Assembly (NCBI GenBank): GCA_964406945.1
Contig: CAYOTO010000001.1
Location: 1-64,000 of the forward strand
DNA from: UBA2266 sp964406945
GTDB taxonomy: Bacteria > Planctomycetota > Phycisphaerae > Sedimentisphaerales > Anaerobacaceae
Length of the DNA stretch: 64,000 nucleotides
Direction of reading: 5' to 3'
Made by a program: the position numbers and the translations under genes. Positions 1-7,751 of this stretch are shown here, piece by piece (the first letter of the stretch is position 1; each line of letters begins with the position of its first letter). A model generated the notes under the pieces. That model made no database searches. It saw only the letters and a list, made by a program, of their open reading frames with translations, and was not told the origin of the DNA.

Positions 1-386
1 CCCCCCTCCGGGGGGCACTAACAATGCCACGTCCTCTGGGCGTGGTTGTTTACTCTGTTACAATGGCAACAGTAAAGAGGTACTGAAAGATGGTCAAACA
101 CGTCACATGCAGAATCGTAGCCTCGACCCCGATCAGGGGTGCGTATGGGCGCCCTCGTTTTATAGAACGCGGCGATTTCGCCCAAACCCCGCGTTTTGCC
201 CGGCGAAAGACGCTGCGGCGTCCAGTAAATCGGGCCGATCAGTCCGATCCTTGCTCACAAATTGGCCAGTTCATCGACTACTATGCCTGAACCTGCAGGT
301 CTTTATCTTCCTCCGCCTTGCACTTCAAGTCTCCAGTTAGATCCAGTCTATGTTACATAGTGGCTTAAGACTATCGGCGACAGCCG
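1..386. other. Non-coding stretch downstream of the leftward flagellar operon
   Basis: I find no convincing gene here. Two short ORFs at 90-290 and 107-340 overlap each other, resemble no family I know and have low-complexity composition. Two inverted repeats sit at the left edge: a six-base C/G palindrome at 1-15 and a bulged stem with arms at 20-31 and 41-50, loop about 9. They could be the end of a terminator for a gene outside the window. No clear T-run supports a factor-independent terminator for the leftward operon, which ends at 387. Confidence 0.5.
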
Positions 387-653
387 TCAGACGCCGAAAG
401 TCAGAATGTTCCCCGCGGCTGCTTTGATATTTGCAGTGTTATCCAATTTTCCCGATGCGAGCAGTTTCTTTGCCTGTTTGACCTTTGTCTGATCGTCCTG
501 CGGCGCATGCAATCCAGGCTCAATTGCGGCGTACTCGAATGCGGCCTTGTCGTCAGGCTCCACTGAAGCGGCCTTGACTTTCTTGTGCCCGGACCCAATC
601 TGCGGTGCTTGCGTAAAACTACTTATTCCGGTGTTTTCAATTCTGTCGGTCAT
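387..653 (-). CDS. FlgM-like small protein (possible anti-sigma-28 factor)
   Basis: This 88-residue protein is the last gene of the leftward flagellar operon that also encodes FliA. Its C-terminal third (DDQTKVKQAKKLLASGKL, then DNTANIKAAAGNIL) follows the FlgM pattern of a charged helix, a short Gly turn and a second helix that holds sigma-28. The N-terminal half is polar and probably disordered, as in FlgM. FlgM binds FliA in the cytosol and is exported once the hook is finished. Length and position fit that role, but similarity is weak and only a profile search would settle it. Confidence 0.5.
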   Translation of the reverse strand: MTDRIENTGISSFTQAPQIGSGHKKVKAASVEPDDKAAFEYAAIEPGLHAPQDDQTKVKQAKKLLASGKLDNTANIKAAAGNILTFGV

Positions 654-675
654 TTGTATTCCTTACAGACTGCGG

Positions 676-1389
676 TCATTGTGTCTGCTTCCTGGCTGGT
701 TCGGCGGGCCGATGCAGGGTGCGGCCTATTTCGTAAGATGCGAATTTCATGAACCGTCGGGGGCTGATACGCATTATTTCCTGTTGCATGCTTGAAGAAT
801 CAGAATAGAGCTGGTTTTCGGTATACTGCTCGATTCTTTTCTGGGTTGCCTGATCGGAGCTGTCCCAAATCTGTTCGAGCGCCCACAAAAGCCGGCCGTC
901 TGACAGGTCAATTAGTTTCAGTCGCACTGCTATGATAACATAAGGGTAGGGTTTATATTCCGTGACTGTGCCCATGAGCAGCGCATTGACGCCGAATGTG
1001 TCGCGAATCGTCACTAGCTGATTGAGCGTGTAAGAATCGTCGATGCGGATTTGCAGGTTCTTCCAGCGGGGCTGGTCCCGGTATATCGTCGTCATTCCAA
1101 AGACCTGTTCTTTCTGCATCGCTGCGAACACCGCCTGGGTCATATCGCTGGAGATGCCGGGGTACTCGGTGCTGTTGTTCAATTCGAGCAGGGCCACTCT
1201 GCCGATCGTCTTCAAATCCGTGTCCGGATTGAGATAAAAAAAGTTCGGAGTCGGCGCAAGTTCCTTCTGACAACCGCACAGAAAGATCAGCCCCACCAGT
1301 ATGACTGATGCGTAAAACCTCAGGCAAACCGGACTGCTGAAAAAACGCCTGCGTGTTCGGTGGTTTGTCTTCATGGCTGCCTCAATCAA
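676..1389 (-). CDS. Lipoprotein with CsgG/LpoB/FlgO-like fold
   Basis: This 237-residue protein has a basic N-terminus, a hydrophobic segment and a lipobox ending in Cys40 (LIFLCGC), so it should be a lipoprotein. The mature part reads like the CsgG/LpoB superfamily: a first strand (GRVALLELNNST), a variable middle and an alternating core (LMGTVTEYKPYP followed by IIAVRLKLID). FlgO of Vibrio, an outer-membrane ring accessory of the flagellar motor, belongs to the same broad fold, which makes a motor-ring role reasonable here. It starts within a 4-base overlap with the upstream lipoprotein gene; a start at Met6 is equally possible. The fold call is by eye. Confidence 0.5.
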   Translation of the reverse strand: MIEAAMKTNHRTRRRFFSSPVCLRFYASVILVGLIFLCGCQKELAPTPNFFYLNPDTDLKTIGRVALLELNNSTEYPGISSDMTQAVFAAMQKEQVFGMTTIYRDQPRWKNLQIRIDDSYTLNQLVTIRDTFGVNALLMGTVTEYKPYPYVIIAVRLKLIDLSDGRLLWALEQIWDSSDQATQKRIEQYTENQLYSDSSSMQQEIMRISPRRFMKFASYEIGRTLHRPAEPARKQTQ

Positions 1390-1943
1390 TTCTGCGACGA
1401 TGTCATGGCAACGGTGTCCGTATCTTCGCCCAGCGCCGGCTGTGCTCTGGTTTCGCCGCCCAAAAGCGTCAATATCTTAACAAGGGCTTCCAGTTGCGCG
1501 CGTTCGGCGTCGCGCATTTCAGAGCGGAAACCCAACACGTTTTCTTTCCACGAGTTAAGCTCGCCGCCCATCTCCACGAGCAGGTCATTCGCCTCCTTGA
1601 GTTCCTTCTGGGACCGGTCCAGCTTGGCCTGTAACTCGTTGATTCGGGCGTTTAGCTGTTGGTTCTCCTGCTCCAGGGCTTCTTTTTCTTCTTTAAGTTT
1701 CATCATCTGTTCTGCCAGCTTTGCATGTTGTTTGGAAAGCTGGATTGCAGAATCTACCGCCGTGTCCCCTTTGGGTGTGGTCTGTTGAAAGCGGCTGGCC
1801 ATTTGGGGCGATTCACTCTCTACAACAGGCGGCGGTGTTTCGACCGGTTCGGCCGGCGCCTTAGCCGACTCGTTGCAACCGGCGAATGCCGAAAGCAATA
1901 CGCACGTTGCAATAATCGTGGTTAACTTTCTATGACGTTGCAT
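1386..1943 (-). CDS. Coiled-coil lipoprotein of the flagellar operon
   Basis: This is a 185-residue protein with a signal peptide ending in a clean lipobox (LLSAFAGC, Cys23), then a Pro/Glu-rich linker and a long heptad-like region at roughly residues 60-140 (AKLAEQMMKLKEEKEALEQE and onward) that should form a coiled coil. The C-terminus is low-complexity. I do not recognise a named family. It overlaps the next lipoprotein gene by 4 bases, so the two are probably co-translated and may work together, for example as motor-associated periplasmic or outer-membrane parts. That role is inference from position only. Confidence 0.6.
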   Translation of the reverse strand: MQRHRKLTTIIATCVLLSAFAGCNESAKAPAEPVETPPPVVESESPQMASRFQQTTPKGDTAVDSAIQLSKQHAKLAEQMMKLKEEKEALEQENQQLNARINELQAKLDRSQKELKEANDLLVEMGGELNSWKENVLGFRSEMRDAERAQLEALVKILTLLGGETRAQPALGEDTDTVAMTSSQN

Positions 1944-1973
1944 ACATTATTCTCCACACTTTTTGCTGTTTTT

Positions 1974-2243
1974 CTAGGATGCCGCAGGAGCCGCTGTTTC
2001 TATCTCCTGGTTTTCCGAAGCGGCGGCGTAATCGCATCGCAAATACATTTTTGATCCGCAGGAGCATATGATCTCGACAACGGCGTACGCCGGGTGCCGC
2101 TCTACGACGTTGGCCTGCGGTGCAATACCTGCGGCTCCGTTCTTACCGGGCGCCCTCTCCGGGCTGGAGCCTGTGCCGATAGAATACGTGCCGCAGATTT
2201 CCACGTCTTCACTTTTTATTGTTCGTTGCGCAAACTTCTTCAT
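1974..2243 (-). CDS. Small Cys-containing hypothetical protein
   Basis: This 89-residue protein has no family I recognise. It contains a compact Cys cluster (IICSCGSKMYLRCDYA) that looks like part of a zinc knuckle or ribbon, plus one more Cys near residue 17. Flanking segments are Ala/Gly/Pro/Glu-rich. It has no signal peptide or membrane segment. It sits between fliA-side genes and the lipoprotein pair in a same-strand run, with a 45-base gap upstream and 30 downstream, so it is probably a real operon member. It may be restricted to this lineage. Confidence 0.45.
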   Translation of the reverse strand: MKKFAQRTIKSEDVEICGTYSIGTGSSPERAPGKNGAAGIAPQANVVERHPAYAVVEIICSCGSKMYLRCDYAAASENQEIETAAPAAS

Positions 2244-2289
2244 CGCTATATGCCTCGTTGCCCAGTCGCAGTTGAGTTAACTCAGTTGA

Positions 2290-2523
2290 TCAAGCACAAT
2301 AGTCAATCGAATAGCCACTGTCGCCAGGGTCGTGCTGATCCGCAGTTTCGTTCATTGTCTCTTCGGCTGTTTCTTCTGTTTCTTCGCGCTGTTCTTCTTT
2401 GTCCTTTTGCGTGTCCTGTCTGCGTTTTCGCTCGCGGCGTCGTTCGGCTGCGCTCAGTCGCCCGATGTTCTGCAGACTTTCGACCGGTTTGATCGCATTA
2501 TAGTCACTGTTCGCCATCTCCAT
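2290..2523 (-). CDS. Small charged hypothetical protein downstream of fliA
   Basis: This protein of about 77 residues has a short ordered-looking N-terminus (ESLQNIGRLSAAERRRERKR) followed by a Lys/Glu/Gln/Thr-rich tail that is probably disordered. It overlaps the 3' end of fliA by 20 bases; a start at Met3 would shorten the overlap to 14. I do not recognise the family. The basic N-terminal motif and fixed position behind fliA argue for a genuine small flagellar gene, but nothing in the sequence gives a function. Confidence 0.45.
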   Translation of the reverse strand: MEMANSDYNAIKPVESLQNIGRLSAAERRRERKRRQDTQKDKEEQREETEETAEETMNETADQHDPGDSGYSIDYCA

Positions 2524-3316
2524 CCTGCCTCAATTTAACTGAAAGATTAAACAGGGCGCTTGCGTGCAATTGACTCACACGCGACTCGGTAATGCCGAAT
2601 ACTTCCGCTATTTGCTTCATCGTCAACTGCTGCTGATAGTACAGGATCACCACCTGTCGTTGTTTCTCATTCAAATCCTCTATGGCCCGGGTCAGTCGCT
2701 CGAGCAGCTCGGACTGCTCCATGTGGGTCTCCGGACGGCTGGCGTCCGATGCCGCCAGTATAGCGCTGAGCGGGTTGTCGCTCTTTTCAGTGTTATCTAT
2801 CGAGATGAAATTCTTGGCCCGTGCGCCTTTATAAGTGTTGTAAAGTTCTTCAACGCTGATGCCGAGCTTCTCGGCCAGTTCTTCATCCTTTGGAGCCGTG
2901 CCGGTGGCGGCGGTCATTTCTTCCGCAGTCTCGGCGACTCTGCGGATTTCTCTGTTAACGGCAGCCGGAACGAAAGACCATCCGCGAAGCTCGTCAAGGA
3001 CGGCTCCTTTGACCCGCAGATACGCATACGTCTTGAACTGGGCGTCGCGCGACGGATCGTAATCTCTGGCGGCTTTGACCAGGCCAACCGTTCCGGCGGA
3101 TACCAGATCTTCGTACGACAGCGGCGGCTTCAAATAGGTGACCACCCGTTGAACGATCTTATGGACCATCGGCAGAAATTGCTCTACCTGATCGCCCGCT
3201 TCGGCAACGGCTGTACCGGCTCCATAGGCCTTTTTGGCCGCGGCTTTGAGATGATTGCGATCTTCGGCGGTATCGTCCGGTGCAGTTTGAGCTTTCTGTT
3301 CAGTCTGAGGCGTCAT
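2504..3316 (-). CDS. fliA: RNA polymerase sigma-28 factor FliA/WhiG family
   Basis: This sigma factor directs RNA polymerase to late flagellar promoters. The 270 residues carry an extra polar N-terminal tail of about 40 residues, then sigma region 2 (about 45-112, with DLVSAGTVGLVKAARDYDP and the melting segment ending DELRGW), region 3 in the middle and region 4 with its helix-turn-helix (MKQIAEVFGITESRVSQLHA) near the C-terminus. The layout without region 1.1 is that of FliA. It overlaps the small membrane-protein gene upstream by 17 bases and the charged small gene downstream. A FlgM-like gene closes the same operon. Confidence 0.95.
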   Translation of the reverse strand: MTPQTEQKAQTAPDDTAEDRNHLKAAAKKAYGAGTAVAEAGDQVEQFLPMVHKIVQRVVTYLKPPLSYEDLVSAGTVGLVKAARDYDPSRDAQFKTYAYLRVKGAVLDELRGWSFVPAAVNREIRRVAETAEEMTAATGTAPKDEELAEKLGISVEELYNTYKGARAKNFISIDNTEKSDNPLSAILAASDASRPETHMEQSELLERLTRAIEDLNEKQRQVVILYYQQQLTMKQIAEVFGITESRVSQLHASALFNLSVKLRQDGDGEQ

Positions 3317-3560
3317 TGCCTTGTCCCTCTTGCTCGAATATCTCGTTCTTTATGATCGCACTGACTAAAACGGCGTTCGTCGCCTTCACGGCAAGCACCG
3401 TAGCCACGTAAGCCACGAATGCTCCGATCAGTGCTCTTTTGCAGCACATGTCCGGTTGAACGCCTCGCATCCAGCCGATCATTCCTACACAGAAAAAGGC
3501 CGCCGCAGCAATCTTTATGGCTGTCGAACGACCGTCTATAGGCATTTTCGTAAGCTCCAA
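3300..3560 (-). CDS. Small membrane protein between flhA and fliA
   Basis: This 86-residue protein has two hydrophobic stretches, about residues 14-30 (TAIKIAAAAFFCVGMIGWM) and 43-70 (ALIGAFVAYVATVLAVKATN), so it is probably a two-helix inner-membrane protein. I recognise no family. It lies directly downstream of flhA and overlaps the fliA start by 17 bases, so translation is probably coupled to fliA. Small membrane partners of the export gate such as FliO or FliQ come to mind, but the sequence does not match the motifs I know for either. Confidence 0.5.
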   Translation of the reverse strand: MELTKMPIDGRSTAIKIAAAAFFCVGMIGWMRGVQPDMCCKRALIGAFVAYVATVLAVKATNAVLVSAIIKNEIFEQEGQGNDASD

Positions 3561-3607
3561 AATTCAACGAACGTAACATCCTGCAATTTCGAATGTGGAT
3601 GCTGCAT

Positions 3608-5761
3608 TTATACAGATGCGCCCGACAGTGCGGCTTCACGGCCGGTTGCGCCGTTCACCGCTTCGCTGTGGACGCTGATTGTTTCGACCGGTTCGATTTC
3701 CGTACCCAGCACGACCTCGTCGTAAGCAACTACCGCAAGCAGGGGCACCACCCGCCCGAGCATCTGACGGAGCGGCAGGCGTATGCGTGAATCGCAAAGA
3801 AGCACCACGCTGTCCATGCCCTGATCCATTACTCGCTTCCAGGCGGTCACGATCTGTTTGCTCATTTCCATCGCTGTTTCCATGGGCAGATTCAATGACA
3901 GCTCTTCACCTTCCTGTTTCAGTGATGAGATCGCCTGGTGTTCGAACGCCGGATCAAAAGTGATTGCCTGGATTTTGCCGGATGCGTCCTTGTGCATACC
4001 GGTTATCGTTCTTTTTAGAGACTTGCGGACGATTTCCGTCAGAGCCGTGGTATTCTTGGTCTTCGAACCGTACTCGGACAACGATTCGAGAATGGTGGTC
4101 AGTTCTCTTATCGGTATGCCCTCTCTGAGCAGATTCTTGAGAACCCGCTGCAGCAGCCCCATAGATACGGCGCCCTCCGTGCCGACTACTTCGCCGACCA
4201 GCGAAGGCTGATTCGTCCGAAGCCGGTCGACCAGAACCTGGACGTCTTCACGGGTCAATAATTCGTGAGCGTGCTTGCGCAGCGTCTCGGAAAGATGTGT
4301 AATAAAGACCGACTCGGGGTCTATAACGGTATACCCGTTCAACTCGGCCAGCGTCTTGTCTTGTTCGCTGACCCAAATCGCATTTAGGCCGTAAACCGGC
4401 TCGGTCGTTTCGATGCCATTGACTTTTTCGCGCACGGCGCCGCTGTCCATGGCCAGATACATTTCCGGTTCGAGTTTTCCTTCGGCCACCGGCTGATCCG
4501 CCAGTCTTATGCGGTATGCGTTCGGCTCCAGGCCGATGTTGTCACGAAGCCGGACCAGCGGCATGATGATTCCCAGTTCCTGAGCGAATTTGCGGCGAAG
4601 CGATCCGATCCTGTCGAAGATCGTCGTGTTCTTGCTGGGATCGACCATGCCAATAAGCCGCACTCCAACCTGCACGCTGACCCGATCGATATCCAGCATC
4701 TCCTCGACCGGCTGCTTATCAGGCTTAGCGACGGGCTTTTCGATTTGCTTCTTATGCTGTTGTTTTTCGCTCTTTGCCACAACCCGCCCGAGAACGGCTG
4801 TCCCGGCGGCGAGAATCAAAAACGGAATTTTCGGCAGGCCCGGCACCAGAGCCATCATCGCGATTACCCCCGAAGCTATCGTCAGGGGCTGTGAGGTCTT
4901 GAGGAACTGTTTGGAAAGGTCCTCGCTCACGCTGTGCTTGGAGGATATCTTCGTAACCAGAAAACCGGAACTGATCGATATGACCATCGACGGTATCTGA
5001 CTCACGAGTCCGTCACCGATTGACAGTATGGAATAGGTCTTGACCGCTTCGACGATGGTCATTTCCCGGGCATAGCCCATGGCGATCCCGCCGATCAGGT
5101 TTATCGCCGTGATGATGATGCCCGCCTTGGCATCGCCACGGATGAATTTACTTGCACCGTCCATTGCGCCGTAGAATTCGCTCTCCTTGACTATCTTTCT
5201 GCGGCGTTTGTTCGCTTCCTGTTCGGTAATCATCCCGGCGTTCAGGTCGGCGTCGATGGCCATCTGCTTACCGGGCATGGCATCCAGGGTGAAGCGGGCC
5301 GAAACTTCGCTGATTCTCTCCGAGCCTTTTGTAATCACGATAAACTGGATCACCACCAGAATCAGAAATATGACAAGACCCACCACAAAACTGCCGCCGG
5401 CCACGAACTGACCGAACGTGTTGATTATTTTACCCGCATCACCCTGCAGCAGAATCAGTCGCGTCGAGGCCACGTTCAATGAAAGTCTGAAGAGAGTGAC
5501 GAACAGCAGCAATGAGGGGAATGTGGACAGTTCGAGCGCTTCTCTCGACGAAAGCGTGACAATAAGCACGGCCAGCGCCAGGGAAATACTGCACGCCAGA
5601 AGCGTGTCAAGCATGAAAGTCGGCAGCGGCACCAGCAGGGTAGCGAGGATTATTACCAATCCGACGACAAGAATCGCATTGCTGTGTGATCCCAGAGGCA
5701 GACCGGTGCCGACTTTCTGCTTTCCGGAATTCGATGAATTTGTCTGTGCCGCTTTCGCCAT
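3608..5761 (-). CDS. flhA: Flagellar export gate protein FlhA
   Basis: FlhA is the large export-gate subunit of the flagellar type III secretion system. The 717 residues match the family length. The N-terminal half holds about eight membrane helices, starting at residue 28. The FHIPEP signature region lies at about 145-175 (ITKGSERISEVSARFTLDAM, then PGKQMAIDADLNAG), and the cytoplasmic half that docks chaperone-substrate complexes follows from about residue 340 after a Lys/Gln-rich linker. It is 46 bases downstream of fliN in the same operon. No FlhB or FliPQR gene is in the window. Confidence 0.98.
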   Translation of the reverse strand: MAKAAQTNSSNSGKQKVGTGLPLGSHSNAILVVGLVIILATLLVPLPTFMLDTLLACSISLALAVLIVTLSSREALELSTFPSLLLFVTLFRLSLNVASTRLILLQGDAGKIINTFGQFVAGGSFVVGLVIFLILVVIQFIVITKGSERISEVSARFTLDAMPGKQMAIDADLNAGMITEQEANKRRRKIVKESEFYGAMDGASKFIRGDAKAGIIITAINLIGGIAMGYAREMTIVEAVKTYSILSIGDGLVSQIPSMVISISSGFLVTKISSKHSVSEDLSKQFLKTSQPLTIASGVIAMMALVPGLPKIPFLILAAGTAVLGRVVAKSEKQQHKKQIEKPVAKPDKQPVEEMLDIDRVSVQVGVRLIGMVDPSKNTTIFDRIGSLRRKFAQELGIIMPLVRLRDNIGLEPNAYRIRLADQPVAEGKLEPEMYLAMDSGAVREKVNGIETTEPVYGLNAIWVSEQDKTLAELNGYTVIDPESVFITHLSETLRKHAHELLTREDVQVLVDRLRTNQPSLVGEVVGTEGAVSMGLLQRVLKNLLREGIPIRELTTILESLSEYGSKTKNTTALTEIVRKSLKRTITGMHKDASGKIQAITFDPAFEHQAISSLKQEGEELSLNLPMETAMEMSKQIVTAWKRVMDQGMDSVVLLCDSRIRLPLRQMLGRVVPLLAVVAYDEVVLGTEIEPVETISVHSEAVNGATGREAALSGASV

Positions 5762-5802
5762 TACCTTTGCTCTTGTCCTGCCTGGTTTTTCTAATTAAGT
5801 GC

Positions 5803-6177
5803 TCACACCGCTGAACCGACGGCCTCCGGCACCCCCGCGCCGCTTATTTGCTCGATTCGCACTGCGAACCTTCCGTCGACTACTACTACTTTGCCGGATG
5901 CGAACTTTTTGCCTTTCAAATACAGATCCGCTGGTTCGTTGATGGGCTTGTCGAGTTTCAGAACCGACCCGGAGCCTAGCTGCAGCAATTGCCTCACGGA
6001 CATTTCGCTTTGTCCTATGGAGACAGTGACCGGCACATCCATGTCCAGCAGTATATCCAGACTTGCTCCTGCGCCTGACGTTTGGCCGCCGGCGGCTTCC
6101 GAAAATTCGGCCTCCTGGACCTGTTTTTTACCACCCGAACTGTTCTGCCGGTTGACCTTTTCAGTTTCCTTTGCCAT
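5803..6177 (-). CDS. fliN: Flagellar motor switch protein FliN
   Basis: FliN forms the lower C-ring of the motor switch together with FliM. The 124 residues have a polar, Gly/Gln-rich N-terminal extension of about 40 residues and a SpoA domain at 40-115 (LDILLDMDVPVTVSIGQSEM through the RQLLQLGSGSVLKLDKPINE segment). That pattern is diagnostic for FliN rather than FliY, since no CheC-like domain is present. It lies 34 bases downstream of fliM and before flhA. Confidence 0.95.
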   Translation of the reverse strand: MAKETEKVNRQNSSGGKKQVQEAEFSEAAGGQTSGAGASLDILLDMDVPVTVSIGQSEMSVRQLLQLGSGSVLKLDKPINEPADLYLKGKKFASGKVVVVDGRFAVRIEQISGAGVPEAVGSAV

Positions 6178-6211
6178 ATTCTCACATTCCTGCGAAATTC
6201 GTTTGCAGTAC

Positions 6212-7159
6212 TTACTGTTCCTTGCGGTCCTTCAACTCCGAGATTACAACCGCGTATTTTCCTGTGCTTTTTGCGGGCGTACCTGTGAAAAGACTTTTGC
6301 CCTCCGCTGCCACATCCACCGAGTCGGTGACTGTGGTATCGAGCAGCACTACGTCGTGTTCTTTCAGATCGGCAAGTTCGCCAAAGGTCAGTGAAGTCGA
6401 GCCCAGAATCGCATTGACACACACATCCATGCTGTAAACATGCTCGCGCATGGCCTGGGCCGCCGCTTCGGGCGCAACGGGCGTCGATTCGGCTGTATCC
6501 CCATCCGAAATCCGGCTGAGCTTTGCAGCGTTGATGATGATCCAGGTCTTTTCCGATTCATCGGAACTCTTGACCTTCAAAGCCATGCTGCACATCTCAT
6601 CGGTTTCGTCGACCTTCAGCATGCCCGGTTCCCGGACCATGCGGGTTCCGGCTTTCACATTCGACAACGATGGGTGCGACTGGCGAACGGCTTCGGCGAA
6701 GATCGACACCGCATCGACCAGCAACGACTCTTCGAGTTGGGACAAGGCGACTTCGGCCTCTTCATCCTGGCCCGAGTCTCCGAGCAACTGTCTGACCCAT
6801 TTTGCAGCGGTTCGGACCGGCACGCATATTGCGCCGCAGCTTTCGTTTTCGTCTTCCAGGCCGACATAATAGGCCTCGACCTCTTCAGAAACTCCCATGC
6901 CAAAACGTTCGCAAAGCGATTCCGCTGTGATTTCGAGTTCCCGGCGTAGAAATCTTCCCAGGGCCTCGGCGGCAAAGCCGGCGATCGAGCCGGCAATGTC
7001 CATCAGGCGCGGCATCTGCTCGTCGCTGAAGTTATGCGGAACGCTCCAGTCGTAATCCTGCGTTTCGACATCATCACCGATGCCGGTTCCGCCCTTACCG
7101 ACCGAATGAAGAATCTGCTCGATCAGATTTCTACTCAGTTTTGTGGGCGTCGCGGTCAT
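6212..7159 (-). CDS. fliM: Flagellar motor switch protein FliM
   Basis: FliM is the C-ring protein that binds CheY-P and FliG. This 315-residue version starts with a short helix (SRNLIEQILHSVGKG) in the place of the usual CheY-binding EIDALL peptide, only loosely matching it. A middle CheC-like domain follows at about 40-220 and a C-terminal SpoA domain at about 240-310 (DVCVNAILGSTSLTFGELAD). The start codon overlaps the fliL stop in an ATGA junction. The weak N-terminal peptide may mean altered CheY binding, but I would not press that. Confidence 0.93.
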   Translation of the reverse strand: MTATPTKLSRNLIEQILHSVGKGGTGIGDDVETQDYDWSVPHNFSDEQMPRLMDIAGSIAGFAAEALGRFLRRELEITAESLCERFGMGVSEEVEAYYVGLEDENESCGAICVPVRTAAKWVRQLLGDSGQDEEAEVALSQLEESLLVDAVSIFAEAVRQSHPSLSNVKAGTRMVREPGMLKVDETDEMCSMALKVKSSDESEKTWIIINAAKLSRISDGDTAESTPVAPEAAAQAMREHVYSMDVCVNAILGSTSLTFGELADLKEHDVVLLDTTVTDSVDVAAEGKSLFTGTPAKSTGKYAVVISELKDRKEQ

Positions 7160-7716
7160 TGAATGGCGAATTCCTTGAAAAGTACTTTCTTGATTTTCGG
7201 TTTGGAATCCGGAAACAGTATTTCGTTGAAAGCGTCGCGTATATCAGCCTTCATACGATTTATATTTCTTTCGCCCCGCAGGTCCTCAAGGGTCTGGTCC
7301 GACAAATACCCCTGCAGCCAGTCCGTCAGCAGCGGCCGATTCTCTGCGAGATAGGGCGGCCCCTTTTCCGGATCGTAGTTTTCTTCCTGAGGTATTTCCA
7401 GATTCAACGTTATACGAACGTACCGTGTGAGGCCCGGTTCGTTAATCGTGGCCGTAACCGGATCGAACTGGTAAAAAACCGTTTCGTCGGCACCGTTCTG
7501 GTCGGCGACGTCTTCGTCCTCGGTCCCGACCTGGGTCGCGGAATTGGGATCGCCCTCTGCGGAGCCGGCAAAGATGCTGCCCAGTCCGAACCCGGCGCCC
7601 GCGCTGATTACGACCACGAAACCCATAATAATCCACGGCAGAAAACGTCCGATGAAAGACGGGTTTCCCTCGCCTTTATCCGTGTCGCCCCTTTTCTTTT
7701 TATCTTCTTTGGCCAT
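7156..7716 (-). CDS. fliL: Flagellar basal body-associated protein FliL
   Basis: FliL surrounds the stator units at the inner membrane and supports torque. The 186 residues show the family layout: a Lys-rich cytoplasmic N-terminus, one membrane helix at about 29-52 (WIIMGFVVVISAGAGFGLGS), an acidic linker and a periplasmic FliL domain beginning near residue 75 (YQFDPVTATINEPGLTRYVR) with the terminal KKVLFKEFAIQ motif. It precedes fliM with an overlapping stop/start, the classical fliL-fliM-fliN order. Confidence 0.95.
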   Translation of the reverse strand: MAKEDKKKRGDTDKGEGNPSFIGRFLPWIIMGFVVVISAGAGFGLGSIFAGSAEGDPNSATQVGTEDEDVADQNGADETVFYQFDPVTATINEPGLTRYVRITLNLEIPQEENYDPEKGPPYLAENRPLLTDWLQGYLSDQTLEDLRGERNINRMKADIRDAFNEILFPDSKPKIKKVLFKEFAIQ

Positions 7717-7751
7717 TCTGATCCTCTATGCAAACTGAACTGCAAGCAGCG

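Noticed and set aside
90..340. Two small plus-strand ORFs at the left edge
   Set aside because: They overlap in different frames, resemble no family and lie in a region without flanking gene signals; one has a weak SD but that is not enough.
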